Shown piece after piece: positions 17,408 to 26,662 of a DNA stretch of 64,000 nucleotides. The notes beneath the pieces are model-generated. The model ran no database searches, was not told where the DNA came from, and saw only the letters and a list, made by a program, of their open reading frames with translations. A program made the position numbers and the translations under genes. Positions within the stretch are counted from its first letter, which is position 1; every line of letters begins with the position of its first letter. The stretch is taken from positions 3,380,001 through 3,444,000 of the forward strand of contig NZ_CP014263.1 in assembly GCF_001988955.1 (NCBI RefSeq). Direction: 5' to 3'. The stretch comes from Spirosoma montaniterrae (lineage in GTDB: Bacteria > Bacteroidota > Bacteroidia > Cytophagales > Spirosomataceae).

Positions 17408-17698
17408 ATGCAACTGAATCGGCCTATTATACAACAATTTTTGACGACGCAGCCCGTAAGAAGAGCCTATCTTTTTGGCTCGCAGGCCCGTAACGAGTCA
17501 ACGTCTGAAAGCGACGTTGACATTCTGGTTGAGCTTGATGACACCGCCGACTTATTTCAGTTCGCCAATATGCAGTTGCAGTTGTCTAAACTCTTGCAGA
17601 TGCCGGTTGATTTAGTTTCGGCAAACGGCGTTTCGCCCTACATACGGCCATTTATTGAGCAAGACAAAATACTGATTTATGAAAAACAAGATCAGTGA
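17408..17698 (+). CDS. mntA: MntA-like nucleotidyltransferase antitoxin
   Basis: A 96-residue minimal nucleotidyltransferase. The motif GSQARNESTSESDVD fits GSx10DxD, and the third acid follows in MPVDLVS. In characterised MntA/HepT modules the MntA enzyme AMPylates the HepT toxin and so silences it. The ATG at 17408 is used because an upstream TTG overlaps the hydrolase. Its 3' end overlaps hepT by 20 bp, so the two are translated as a unit. Confidence 0.9.
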   Translation: MQLNRPIIQQFLTTQPVRRAYLFGSQARNESTSESDVDILVELDDTADLFQFANMQLQLSKLLQMPVDLVSANGVSPYIRPFIEQDKILIYEKQDQ

Positions 17699-18047
17699 AT
17701 TGGCACGACTCAATCATATGCACGAAGCGTTGGGTCACATTATGCAGTTTACCAACGGGCTTACGTATGAAGAATACAGCCAGGACTTCAAGCTCCGGCT
17801 GGCATTACTAAAGCTGTTGGAAATTGTGGGAGAAGCCGCACGCTTTATTGGTGACGATACCCGGCTTAAGTTTAGCGACATTGAATGGGAAACGTTGTAC
17901 GTAGTTCGAAACATTCTTGTACACGAGTACTTCGGCGTCGATTACGCCATAATCTGGCGTGCCATCCAAGAGAAGGTGCCGACGCTGCATGAAAAACCAT
18001 CGGTTATCATTCAACAAACTGATAATCAGGGGTACAGCGTAGATTAG
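17679..18047 (+). CDS. hepT: HepT-like RNase toxin (DUF86)
   Basis: A 122-residue helical protein of the HEPN/DUF86 family. The active-site motif Rx4HxY is present as RNILVHEYF. The N-terminal helices (LNHMHEALGHIMQFTNGLTYEEY) and LEIVGEAARFI are typical. HepT is an RNase, neutralised by AMPylation from MntA, and the pair acts as a toxin-antitoxin or anti-phage module. Here the partner gene is upstream and overlaps it, the usual order. Confidence 0.9.
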   Translation: MKNKISELARLNHMHEALGHIMQFTNGLTYEEYSQDFKLRLALLKLLEIVGEAARFIGDDTRLKFSDIEWETLYVVRNILVHEYFGVDYAIIWRAIQEKVPTLHEKPSVIIQQTDNQGYSVD

Positions 18048-18172
18048 ACATAGTCAACTATGAAATAGTCTGACGAACCATCACAACCCATCTCCCACCG
18101 CTAAAATTGACAATTGCTGACTTATTAATGAATGAATTTCCGGCTGACCCGGACGCACAACCTGACTGAACT

Positions 18173-20122
18173 ATGCTCACCAATACACCCCCAACTACCC
18201 CCGCCGAACCGGCACGCCGGAGCGACGGCCCTGCCGAACAGACGTACTATATTATCGACTTCGACAGTACGTTTACCAAAGTAGAAGCGTTAGACGTGCT
18301 GGGTGAAATCTCGCTGGCTGGTCGGCCCGAACGCGACAACGTGCTGGCCCAGATCAAAGCCATTACAGACCGGGGCATGGCGGGTGAAATCTCGCTGGCC
18401 CAGTCGTTGTCGATGCGGCTCGAACTGCTCAGTGCCCACCGCGACCATCTGCCTGCGCTCGTCGAAGTATTATCGGATAAAGTGTCGGATTCGTTTCAGC
18501 GCAACCGGGCGTTTCTGACCGAAAACGCCAACAATATTTATATCGTATCGAGCGGGTTTCGCGAGTTCATCGTACCCATCGTAACGGCCCTGGGCGTGCG
18601 TGAAGACCATGTGTTTGCCAACACGTTTACATTCGATGACAAGGGAAATATTACTGGCTGCGATCCGGAAAACCCACTCTCGAAAGACCGGGGCAAAGTG
18701 CAACTCATGCGCGACCTCAACCTCGACGGCGACGTGTACGTAATTGGCGACGGCTACACCGACTATGAAATCCGCGAGTCGGGTTTGGCGAACAAGTTTT
18801 ATGCCTTTACTGAGAATGTGATGCGCCCCAGCGTAGTTGAAAAAGCCGACCACATTGCGCCCTCACTCGATGATTTTTTGTTCGATAACAAATTGAGCCG
18901 CAGCCAGTCGTACCCCAAAAGCCGGATCAAAGTGCTGCTGCTGGAGAACGTTCATCCGGTGGCAGTACAACTCTTTGAACAGGAAGGGTTTAACGTTGAA
19001 ATCCGCAAGGGTGCGCTCGATGAAGACGAGTTGATCGAAGCCATCCGCGACGTGTCGATTCTGGGTATTCGCTCAAAAACAAACGTTACGCGCCGGGTAC
19101 TCGAACACGCCAACAAGCTCATGACAGTGGGCGCGTTTTGCATCGGCACCAACCAAATCGAACTCGATGCCTGCACCGAACGCGGCATCGCCGTATTCAA
19201 TGCGCCCTACAGCAACACCCGCTCGGTAGTTGAACTGGCGATTGGCGAGATTATCATGCTCATCCGGGGCATTGTGCCGAAAAGCAATGCCATGCACCTC
19301 GGCACCTGGGATAAATCGGCCAAGAACAGCTACGAAGTGCGCGGTAAAAAGCTCGGCTTAGTCGGCTACGGTAATATCGGTACGCAGCTATCGGTCGTGG
19401 CCGAAGCTCTTGGCATGGAAGTGTATTTCTACGACGTTGTAGACAAACTCGCGCTCGGTAATGCCCGCAAATGCAAATCGCTGGATGAACTGCTGGCTAT
19501 TGCCGACATCATCAGCCTGCACACCGACGGACGTGCCGACAATAAAAATCTGATCAGCTATCGTGAGTTTGGGCTGATGAAAAACGGGGTTATTTTTCTG
19601 AACCTTTCGCGCGGCCACGTTGTCGATATTCCGGCGTTGGTCGATGCCGTGGAGCGCGGCAAGGTAATTGGCGCGGGCATCGACGTGTTTCCGCATGAAC
19701 CAAAGACCAACAACGAAGAGTTTATGAGTGCGCTGCGCCGATTGCCCAATGTAATTCTAACACCCCACATTGGCGGCAGCACCGAAGAAGCGCAGGCCAA
19801 TATTGGCAGTTTCGTGCCGGGCAAGCTGCTCGAATACATGAACAACGGCAGCACCTACGGTAGCGTAAACTTCCCTGAACTGCAACTTCCGCTGCTGAAA
19901 GGCGCGCACCGGCTACTGCACATACACGCCAACGTACCGGGCATTCTGGCGAAGATGAACACCATTTTTGCCAACTACCACATCAATATTCAGGGGCAAT
20001 ACCTGAAAACCAACGAACACATCGGCTACGTAATTACCGATATTTCAAAAGAATATGCCGCCGAAGTGGTACATGAACTGCGGGCCATCGACAACACGAT
20101 TAAGTTTAGATTGCTGTATTGA
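18173..20122 (+). CDS. SerB-SerA fusion: phosphoserine phosphatase plus phosphoglycerate dehydrogenase
   Basis: A 649-residue fusion. Residues about 25-240 form a HAD phosphatase: nucleophile motif DFDSTFTK (Asp29 and Asp31), SSGFREFI near 126, and GDGYTD at 192-197. Residues about 250-560 form a D-3-phosphoglycerate dehydrogenase: NAD-binding LVGYGNIG at 396-403, NLSRG with Arg480, and TPHIGGSTEEAQ with His532. An ACT domain (HANVPGILAKMN) closes the protein and may bind serine. Two steps of serine synthesis, the first and the last, are thus on one chain, and the aminotransferase for the middle step is the next gene. The stop codon is merged with a hairpin repeat. Confidence 0.92.
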   Translation: MLTNTPPTTPAEPARRSDGPAEQTYYIIDFDSTFTKVEALDVLGEISLAGRPERDNVLAQIKAITDRGMAGEISLAQSLSMRLELLSAHRDHLPALVEVLSDKVSDSFQRNRAFLTENANNIYIVSSGFREFIVPIVTALGVREDHVFANTFTFDDKGNITGCDPENPLSKDRGKVQLMRDLNLDGDVYVIGDGYTDYEIRESGLANKFYAFTENVMRPSVVEKADHIAPSLDDFLFDNKLSRSQSYPKSRIKVLLLENVHPVAVQLFEQEGFNVEIRKGALDEDELIEAIRDVSILGIRSKTNVTRRVLEHANKLMTVGAFCIGTNQIELDACTERGIAVFNAPYSNTRSVVELAIGEIIMLIRGIVPKSNAMHLGTWDKSAKNSYEVRGKKLGLVGYGNIGTQLSVVAEALGMEVYFYDVVDKLALGNARKCKSLDELLAIADIISLHTDGRADNKNLISYREFGLMKNGVIFLNLSRGHVVDIPALVDAVERGKVIGAGIDVFPHEPKTNNEEFMSALRRLPNVILTPHIGGSTEEAQANIGSFVPGKLLEYMNNGSTYGSVNFPELQLPLLKGAHRLLHIHANVPGILAKMNTIFANYHINIQGQYLKTNEHIGYVITDISKEYAAEVVHELRAIDNTIKFRLLY

Positions 20123-20222
20123 TTGAATGGTTGAATGATTGAATGATTGAATGGGTCTGTTACCCTACTACTCCATTCAATCATTCAGCCATTCAACCAT
20201 TCAATCATTCATCCATTCATCC
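20119..20222. repeat. Octamer-repeat hairpin element (copy 2)
   Basis: Tandem TGAATGAT-type octamers on the left and ATTCAATC-type units on the right, around a loop with GGGTCTGTTACCC. The loop is the reverse complement of that in copy 1 with few changes. It begins at the stop codon of the SerB-SerA gene and ends 3 bp before the next start, so it is transcribed between two genes of one pathway. Confidence 0.78.
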
Positions 20223-20225
20223 AAC

Positions 20226-21302
20226 ATGAAAAACACCTACTTCACACCCGGCCCTGCCGAACTTTATCCGACAGTAGCGAAACACCTGCAAACGGCGATG
20301 GATGAGCAGATTGGCTCAATCTCGCATCGAAGTCAGCGGTTTCGGGATATTTATAAGTTTGCTGATGAACAATTGCGGACGTTGCTGAACATTCCGGCCA
20401 CGCACGGTATCTTCTTCACTGGTTCAGCCTCGGAGGTGTGGGAGCGGCTGCTGCTCAACTGCGTCGAACACGAGAGTTTTCACCTTGTCAATGGTTCGTT
20501 TTCGCAGAAGTTTTATGATTATGCGCAGTCGTTGCGCAAGTTTGCCCATAAGCTGGAAAAGCCGTTTGGCGAAGGTTTCGACGCGGCAGAGATAGAGGTG
20601 CCGGAGTACGCTGAACTGATTTGCCTGACGCACAACGAAACGTCGTCGGGGGTGCAGATGCGGCCCGCTGAGATGCACAAGCTGAAGCGAAAGTACCCAC
20701 AGAAGTTGTTTTGTGTGGATATGGTGTCGTCGGCTCCATACCCTGATTTGGATTACAGCCTGATTGATTCAGCTTATTTTTCGGTACAGAAAGCGTTTGG
20801 TTTACCCGCCGGACTGGGTATATGGATTGCCAATCAGGCGTGTCTGGAAAAGGCCGAACGGCTGCAACGCTATGATGCCACCACGATTGGCGCACACAAT
20901 ACGCTGCCAATGCTTTGGAAACACTACAAAACGTATGAAACGCCTGCTACACCCAATGTGCTGTTTATCTATCTGTTGGGCAAAGTAGTGGAAGATTACA
21001 ATGCCATTGGTATTCAAACAGTTCGGCGGCATATCGACGAGAAGGCCCGTCTGTTATATAAGTTTCTGGAAACGTCGGATGAGTTTGCACCGTTCGTAAA
21101 AAATGAACGGCACCGGTCGCAAACGGTCGTGGTTGCCAATACGAAGAAACCATCGAACGAGGTGATTGCGGGAGCCAGACAGGCAGGTATGATCATTGGT
21201 AGCGGCTACGGCAAACTCAAGGATTCGCAGATTCGGATTGCCAATTTCCCCGCGGTATCGGTCGAGCAGGTAAGTGCGTTACTTGCCCAGTTAAGCAGGT
21301 AG
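20226..21302 (+). CDS. Class V aminotransferase, SerC-like
   Basis: A 358-residue PLP-dependent class V aminotransferase, starting at the ATG that gives YFTPGPAELYPT. Signature pieces are TGSASEVWERLL, LICLTHNETSSGVQMRP, LFCVDMVSSAPYPDLD and SVQKAFGLPAGLG, where the Lys of QKAFG would bind PLP. Neighbourhood suggests it makes phosphoserine from 3-phosphohydroxypyruvate and glutamate, the step between the SerA and SerB activities of the preceding gene. It is closer to the short SerC-like branch than to standard E. coli SerC. The intergenic repeat may affect relative expression. Confidence 0.85.
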   Translation: MKNTYFTPGPAELYPTVAKHLQTAMDEQIGSISHRSQRFRDIYKFADEQLRTLLNIPATHGIFFTGSASEVWERLLLNCVEHESFHLVNGSFSQKFYDYAQSLRKFAHKLEKPFGEGFDAAEIEVPEYAELICLTHNETSSGVQMRPAEMHKLKRKYPQKLFCVDMVSSAPYPDLDYSLIDSAYFSVQKAFGLPAGLGIWIANQACLEKAERLQRYDATTIGAHNTLPMLWKHYKTYETPATPNVLFIYLLGKVVEDYNAIGIQTVRRHIDEKARLLYKFLETSDEFAPFVKNERHRSQTVVVANTKKPSNEVIAGARQAGMIIGSGYGKLKDSQIRIANFPAVSVEQVSALLAQLSR

Positions 21303-21371
21303 CCGGGCAAACTTTCGGCGTCGTATATAGTTAATGGAGTAGGCAAATAATGCTACATTAACTCAACGACG

Positions 21372-22052
21372 ATGAAAACTTTACTAACAACAACCGCGCT
21401 GCTGGCGGGTCTTTCGCTGGCAGCCTACGCGCAAAACAACGCCGACTCAACGGGGCGAAATAAGCCCTTGCTGAATAACGAAACCAAACAGGAAATTCGC
21501 GAGAAAGTTGAGCAGACCGAAGACAAAGTCAATGAAGAAGTTGATCGCTCAATCAGCTATCAGCAACGCAATCAGTTAAGCTGGTTTCAACCCAATAACC
21601 TGTTCGCTGGCGGTGGTCTGGGATTTGGTGTGGCCGACGGTCAGGTTTTTTCGGGAATTAATACACGGGCGGGCTACTTCTTCCAACCGGGTTTTGCGGC
21701 TGGAATTCGCTACGATAATGAAACGCTGATTGGCAATCAGTACCGCGCCCGTCAATTTGGTGTGTTCACGCGTTATTATCCCTTCCGCACCCGCATCAGC
21801 AGTTTCATAGGTGTCAGCCTGAACCGGGGTCGCGAATTTTCAAACGATGTTACAAACAGGAAACTGGACCGATTCACCAGCGTAGGTCTGGAGATTGGGG
21901 TTATGACCTGGGTGCTTCGCCGGTTAGGTGCCGAACTGTCGTATGAGGGCAACTATTACAACCGCATCAACCCAACCGCAAGTCAAAGCCGGGGCGGTCG
22001 GCTGAAGATAGGTGTAAATTATTTCTTCGGACAGGTTGGCGGAAAACGCTAA
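21372..22052 (+). CDS. Outer membrane beta-barrel protein, hypothetical
   Basis: A 226-residue protein with a signal peptide (LLTTTALLAGLSLAAYAQ), a charged region (ETKQEIREKVEQTEDKVNEE) that may be a short coiled coil, and a beta-barrel of about 8 strands ending LKIGVNYFFGQVGGKR. No specific function was recognised. Confidence 0.72.
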   Translation: MKTLLTTTALLAGLSLAAYAQNNADSTGRNKPLLNNETKQEIREKVEQTEDKVNEEVDRSISYQQRNQLSWFQPNNLFAGGGLGFGVADGQVFSGINTRAGYFFQPGFAAGIRYDNETLIGNQYRARQFGVFTRYYPFRTRISSFIGVSLNRGREFSNDVTNRKLDRFTSVGLEIGVMTWVLRRLGAELSYEGNYYNRINPTASQSRGGRLKIGVNYFFGQVGGKR

Positions 22053-22233
22053 TGCTTTCTCCGTAAAGCCCCACCTGATCGTTCCGTAAATGCTCGCAAA
22101 TATGATTTTCAGGAGCGTTAAATTTTTTGTCAACATTCTGATTATCAAACTAATATTGGCTGATTAACGGGATTTATATAGGGTGATAATATGTTAGTAA
22201 GGTGTGGCTCTTCTGCCCACTTTTACTCCCGTT

Positions 22234-23355
22234 ATGACAACCGAAACAGCCATTTTGCCAGCAGCAACGCCACTTGTTAAGTCGCCTAAACTGTGGATGC
22301 CCCGGCGCGTAGTGTTCACAGCCGATGCCCTCAACGAGTCGTTCGGGCAGGCTATGTATGAGCGCATTTCGGCGCAGGGTTTGCCCATCGAGATTGCGAA
22401 GAACAATCGCATTACGGGCCTGCGCGGAGCCGACGAGCGCGAAACGTATCGCATCGCCAAAAATACACTGGCGGTGGTGAACGCTCCGCCGAGTGCCTTC
22501 AAACTACAGCCTATTCCGCCCTCTGCCGACTGGCAGATGAATCTTGCCGAAGGGTGCCCGGCTCATTGCCAGTACTGCTATTTGGCAGGTAGCCTGGCTG
22601 GCCCTCCGGTGGTGCGGACGTATGCCAACCTGCCCAAAATGCTCGAACACACGGCGGCTTATGAAGGCACCTATCCGCCTAACCGTAGCTGGCAAAGTAG
22701 CGACGCCAACCGCCCCACCACATTTGAGGTGAGTTGCTATACCGACGTGTTGGGCATCGAACATCTGACGGGCAGTTTGGCCGAATGTATCCGCTATTAC
22801 GGCACCCGCGAAATGGGACAACTGCGCTTCGTGACCAAATACGATCAGGTCGATAACTTGCTTGCGTTGCCGCACAACGGCCAAACCCGCGCCCGTGTCA
22901 GCCTGAACACCGACAGCATTGCCCGGCGGCTGGAAGGTGGCACGGCCTCAATAGAAGCGCGGTTGCAGGGTATTCGGAAACTGGCGTTACCTAAAGAGTT
23001 GGACGGTGGCGGCTACCCAATTGGCCTTGTCATCGCCCCGATTATGCCCATCCCTGACTGGCGTGAACATTACACGGCTCTACTTGACCGCATCGCCGAA
23101 GTCATTGATTTCCCGTGTGATATGAACGCCGAGTTCATCAGCCACCGCTTTACGCCCGGCTCGAAAGACGTGCTGTTGCAGTGGTATCCGAACACCGCAC
23201 TCGATATGGACGAAACAACACGCGCCGAGAAGCGTAACAAGTTTGGCGGCACCAAATACGTGTATCGGCCCGACGAGATGCGCGACATGAAAGCGTGGTT
23301 CTACGCCGAATGGCAGCAGCGTTTTCCTAACGCGCCCGTGTTATACTGGACGTAG
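22234..23355 (+). CDS. Spore photoproduct lyase-family radical SAM protein
   Basis: A 373-residue radical SAM protein. The Cys cluster is in EGCPAHCQYCYLAG, the Cx3Cx2C motif that binds the iron-sulfur cluster, and FEVSCYTDVLGIEHLTGS, RVSLNTDSIARRLEGGT and FISHRFTPGSKD match the SplB-like family. Bacteroidetes do not form spores, so the target may be another DNA or nucleoside lesion; that is inference. The ATG at 22234 is used rather than a GTG 30 bp upstream. The gene faces the M13 peptidase gene across a large inverted repeat. Confidence 0.85.
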   Translation: MTTETAILPAATPLVKSPKLWMPRRVVFTADALNESFGQAMYERISAQGLPIEIAKNNRITGLRGADERETYRIAKNTLAVVNAPPSAFKLQPIPPSADWQMNLAEGCPAHCQYCYLAGSLAGPPVVRTYANLPKMLEHTAAYEGTYPPNRSWQSSDANRPTTFEVSCYTDVLGIEHLTGSLAECIRYYGTREMGQLRFVTKYDQVDNLLALPHNGQTRARVSLNTDSIARRLEGGTASIEARLQGIRKLALPKELDGGGYPIGLVIAPIMPIPDWREHYTALLDRIAEVIDFPCDMNAEFISHRFTPGSKDVLLQWYPNTALDMDETTRAEKRNKFGGTKYVYRPDEMRDMKAWFYAEWQQRFPNAPVLYWT

Positions 23356-23359
23356 CGTG

Positions 23360-23457
23360 CCCTCACCCCCGGCCCCTCTCCCAGAACGGGAGAGGGGTGA
23401 ACCATCCGGGAGCAGTGCTCCCCTCTCCCGTTCTGGGAGAGGGGCTGGGGGTGAGGG
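23360..23457. repeat. CCCTCACCCCCGGCCCCTCTCCC inverted repeat
   Basis: Arms 23360-23397 and 23420-23457 (38 bp, one mismatch), beginning CCCTCACCCCC, with a nested palindrome around the AGAACG centre. It fills the space between two convergent genes. A single-arm copy is at 49893-49933 inside the cas operon. This sequence type is widespread in bacterial genomes and is often mistranslated as TPGPSPLGEG. Confidence 0.85.
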
Positions 23458-23460
23458 TAG

Positions 23461-25512
23461 TTACCACACCCGCGCCTGCTGCACTTCTGGCTTATACAAC
23501 TTCTGACCCGGCTGTACGCCGAACGCCTGATAGAACGGGGCAAAGTTGGAAAGTGGCCCATTGACCCGGAACTTATCGGGCGAGTGCGGGTCAGTAGCTA
23601 CACGAACCCGCAGTGATTCATCGCGGACTTTGGTGCGCCACACTTGTGCGAAGCCTAAGAAGAACCGCTGATCCGGGGTGAAGCCGTCGATTTTATCCGT
23701 GCTTTGGCCCTGTTTTGTCAGTTTAAACGCCTGATAGGCCAGCGTAATACCGCCCAGGTCGGCTAAGTTTTCGCCTAATGTCAGGCGTCCGTTCAGGCGC
23801 AAATTATCCAGTACAGTATAGCCATTGTATTGGTCAACAATGGCTTGCGTTTTAGTGGTAAAGCGTTCGGCATCCTGTTTGGTCCACCAGTCGCGGAGGT
23901 TTCCGTTGGCATCATATTGCCGGCCCTGATCGTCGAAAAGGTGCGTCATTTCATGTCCAATCACCATGCCAATACCGCCGTAGTTGATGGCATCGTCGGC
24001 GTCTTTGTCGAAGAATGGGAATTGCAGAATGCCCGCCGGAAATACAATTTCGTTGTTGGTCGGATTGGCGTATGCGTTCACAGTGGGCGGAGTCATGGCC
24101 CACTCCGAGCGGTCGACTGGCTGATTGATTTTAGCAAATTCTCGTTTGTAATCATGTATGCGAGCACGTTGGACGTTGCCAAAAAAATCGTCCCGCTTCA
24201 CGATTATGTCTGAGTAATCTTTCCACTTGTCGGGGTAGCCAATTTTTTTAACGAATTTATCTAACTTCGCCAACGCTACTTTTTTAGTTTCGGGAGCCAT
24301 CCAGTCGAGTTTCTGAATTCGTTCGCGGTACACGGTTTGCAGGTTGTTGACCAACGTCAGCATCCGCTCTTTGGCGTCGGGCGGAAAGTAGCGTTTCACC
24401 CACAACTGCCCCAACGCTTCGCCCAGACTCCGGTCAATTCGATTGGTGATGCGTTTCCAGCGGGCGGGTTGCTGCGGCTGACCGTAGAGTGTATTTTCGT
24501 AGAACACAAACGCAGCCCGTTCAAACGGTTGGCTCAGTTGGCTGGTGTTCTGATCGATGGTAGCAAAGGCCAGATAATCGTTGAGCGTTGTGATCGGCAC
24601 TGTCGGCAATAGCTTATCCAACGCCTGATAATAAGCGGGTTGCCCAATCAGCACGGTGTCGATCTGTTTAAGGTTCATCGTATTCAGCAGCGTTCGCCAA
24701 TCCAGATTTGGCATTTGCCGGGTCAGCTCAGAAACGGAAACTTTGTTGTAATTGGCTACTGGGTCGCGCAGGTCGGCGGGGGCTTTGTGCGATTGAGCCA
24801 GCTTTGTTTCAAACTCCAGAATGCCCTCGGCTTTGGTGCGGGCCGACGCCGAATCAACGCCCGTCAGCGTGAACAATCGGGTTATGTACGTCAGAAAAGC
24901 CGCCCGAATTTTCTTTGTCGCAGCGTCCTGTTTGGTATAATACTCTTTTTCGGGCAGCGTCAGCCCGGCCTGTTGAAAGTTGATGCGGTTGAGGCTGCTT
25001 TGCCGGTCGTCGGCCCCGATGTAGAAGCCGAATAATTTACCCCCCGGAGCCGCTTTATCAGCCGCCACGTAGTTCAATATGTCTTTATAAGTGGTCAGTG
25101 TTGCGATTTTGGCAAGGTCGGGTTTCAGCGGTTCGTAGCCGATTTTTTCAATCGTGACGGTGTCCATGCCACTGGCGTAGAAATCGCCTATCTGCTGTTC
25201 AATACTGCCCGTTTTGGCGTCGGCTTTAGCGGTTTCTTCCAGAATAGCTTTTGTCTTTAGCTGATTTTCTTCGTATAACTGATAAAACGACCCCCAGCCC
25301 GTTTGGTCGGCGGGGATAACCGTTTTTTTCAACCACGTACCATTAGCATACGAAAAAAAATCGTTGCCGGGGCTAACCGTGGTGTCCATACCTGACTTGT
25401 CGAAGAAACTGGTTCGGCGGGCTGATTCGTCGCCAGATTCCGTACCTTTCTGGCAGGCTGTCAGACATATAGTCGTGGCAAAAAGACAAATGAACAATTT
25501 AACATGTATCAT
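23461..25512 (-). CDS. M13-family metallopeptidase, lipoprotein
   Basis: A 683-residue neprilysin-like zinc peptidase with a lipoprotein signal (LFATTICLTACQKG, lipid Cys20). The zinc motif is HEMTH at residues 520-524 (VIGHEMTHLFDDQGR), and the third ligand lies in ENLADLGG. Both M13 domains and NAYANPTNNEIVFPAGILQ are visible and full length. It should sit on the inner or outer membrane facing the periplasm and cut short peptides. It is divergent from a DUF4920 gene. Confidence 0.93.
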   Translation of the reverse strand: MIHVKLFICLFATTICLTACQKGTESGDESARRTSFFDKSGMDTTVSPGNDFFSYANGTWLKKTVIPADQTGWGSFYQLYEENQLKTKAILEETAKADAKTGSIEQQIGDFYASGMDTVTIEKIGYEPLKPDLAKIATLTTYKDILNYVAADKAAPGGKLFGFYIGADDRQSSLNRINFQQAGLTLPEKEYYTKQDAATKKIRAAFLTYITRLFTLTGVDSASARTKAEGILEFETKLAQSHKAPADLRDPVANYNKVSVSELTRQMPNLDWRTLLNTMNLKQIDTVLIGQPAYYQALDKLLPTVPITTLNDYLAFATIDQNTSQLSQPFERAAFVFYENTLYGQPQQPARWKRITNRIDRSLGEALGQLWVKRYFPPDAKERMLTLVNNLQTVYRERIQKLDWMAPETKKVALAKLDKFVKKIGYPDKWKDYSDIIVKRDDFFGNVQRARIHDYKREFAKINQPVDRSEWAMTPPTVNAYANPTNNEIVFPAGILQFPFFDKDADDAINYGGIGMVIGHEMTHLFDDQGRQYDANGNLRDWWTKQDAERFTTKTQAIVDQYNGYTVLDNLRLNGRLTLGENLADLGGITLAYQAFKLTKQGQSTDKIDGFTPDQRFFLGFAQVWRTKVRDESLRVRVATDPHSPDKFRVNGPLSNFAPFYQAFGVQPGQKLYKPEVQQARVW

Positions 25513-25568
25513 AGAGTGTTCTGTTGTTCGTTTAGAATTCGATATTTTTACGCATAAAACGCTGAACC

Positions 25569-26024
25569 ATGAAAAATGTACTGTTTATAGCCCTCTTGGT
25601 TGGGGCTTCATTTGGTGCCGTAGCGCAGGATAACGTAAGCTATCATGGCAAAAAGATCAATAGCAAAGGGGCCATTGCGGCTACCGAGCTACCGGCTAAA
25701 ATGGGCGATAAAGACAAAATGCCCGCAAAAGTTGAAGGTACGGTAGAGGATGTTTGCAAGATGAAAGGCTGCTGGATGAAAGTAAAAACCGGCGACGGCC
25801 AAACCATGCGGGTAACGTTTAAAGACTACGGTTTCTTTGTCCCGAAAGATATTGTTGGCAAAACAGTTGTTGTGCAGGGCCTTGCCGAAACCACCACTAC
25901 GCCCGTGTCGGAGTTGCGCCACTATGCCGAAGACGCTGGTAAATCGAAGGAAGAAATTGCCAAGATTACCGAACCCGAAAAAGCCCTTACGTTCGTAGCC
26001 GACGGGGTTATTGTGAAGCAATAA
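25569..26024 (+). CDS. DUF4920 secreted protein
   Basis: A 151-residue protein with a signal peptide (VLFIALLVGASFGAVAQ) and the DUF4920 core: VEGTVEDVCKMKGCWMKV, MRVTFKDYGFFVPKD and LAETTTTPVSELRHYAED. The two Cys of VCKMKGCW are conserved and could bind a metal or form a disulfide. The fold is OB-like. Role unknown. A small coiled-coil gene follows after 61 bp. Confidence 0.88.
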   Translation: MKNVLFIALLVGASFGAVAQDNVSYHGKKINSKGAIAATELPAKMGDKDKMPAKVEGTVEDVCKMKGCWMKVKTGDGQTMRVTFKDYGFFVPKDIVGKTVVVQGLAETTTTPVSELRHYAEDAGKSKEEIAKITEPEKALTFVADGVIVKQ

Positions 26025-26085
26025 GATTTTGTCATTTGTAAGCCAGTTGTTTTTGTGCGTATCATTGCAAAAACACCCACCAACT

Positions 26086-26547
26086 ATGTTTTTAGAAGAA
26101 CGAGTAGAACAACTGGAACAATTGGCCGTTGACCAAGGCCGCCAACTTGAAAGCGTCGCGCGTGGCTTAGCCGACCTGACCGTCGATGTACGAGCCATCC
26201 GCCGGGACCAAAACGAAGGCTTCGCCCGGATCGATAGCGAACTGGCCGAAATCAGGCAGGATATTGCCGGAGTAAAAGCGGAAGTAGCCGAAGTCAGAGC
26301 CGATCTTGAATCGTTCAAGAAAGAGGTTCGCGAAGAGTTCACGCGGGTCAACACCCGTCTCGATGAAATGCAGGGTACAATCGGTCAGATGCAGGGTACG
26401 ATTGTAGACATACAAGGTACAATCGGTCAAATGCAAAGTACAATCGGTCAAATGCAAAGTACGATTGATCAAATGCAGGGTACGCTCGGTCAGGTGCAAG
26501 ACACACTGAAATTGATTGTAAAAGTGTTGACTGACCGCCCAAATTGA
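26086..26547 (+). CDS. Coiled-coil protein with seven heptad repeats
   Basis: A 153-residue protein that is heptad-repeating from the start (ERVEQLEQLAVDQ), continues as a long coiled coil, and then has seven tandem 7-residue units at residues 94-142 (EMQGTIG, QMQGTIV, DIQGTIG, QMQSTIG, QMQSTID, QMQGTLG, QVQDTLK), encoded by 21-bp DNA repeats at about 26365-26511. No signal peptide. The function is unknown; it may multimerise. A terminator follows. Confidence 0.75.
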   Translation: MFLEERVEQLEQLAVDQGRQLESVARGLADLTVDVRAIRRDQNEGFARIDSELAEIRQDIAGVKAEVAEVRADLESFKKEVREEFTRVNTRLDEMQGTIGQMQGTIVDIQGTIGQMQSTIGQMQSTIDQMQGTLGQVQDTLKLIVKVLTDRPN

Positions 26548-26612
26548 TTAAACAGCCCAGTATTACAGAAAAAAGCCTTAGAGTCAATCCAACACTTTTT
26601 TCGTAGATTCAG

Positions 26613-26640
26613 GCCGCAACCAACCGTTGCGGCTTTTTTC
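26613..26640 (+). terminator. Rho-independent terminator
   Basis: GCCGCAAC (26613-26620) pairs with GTTGCGGC (26625-26632), followed by TTTTTTC. It ends the coiled-coil gene transcript just before the amidohydrolase gene. Confidence 0.88.
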
Positions 26641-26662
26641 GTACCCAACCAAATCATCAGCC

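Noticed and set aside
20151..20225. Upstream extension of the SerC-like protein
   Set aside because: It would translate the octamer repeat (SFSHSTIQSF); the ATG at 20226 fits the family N-terminus.
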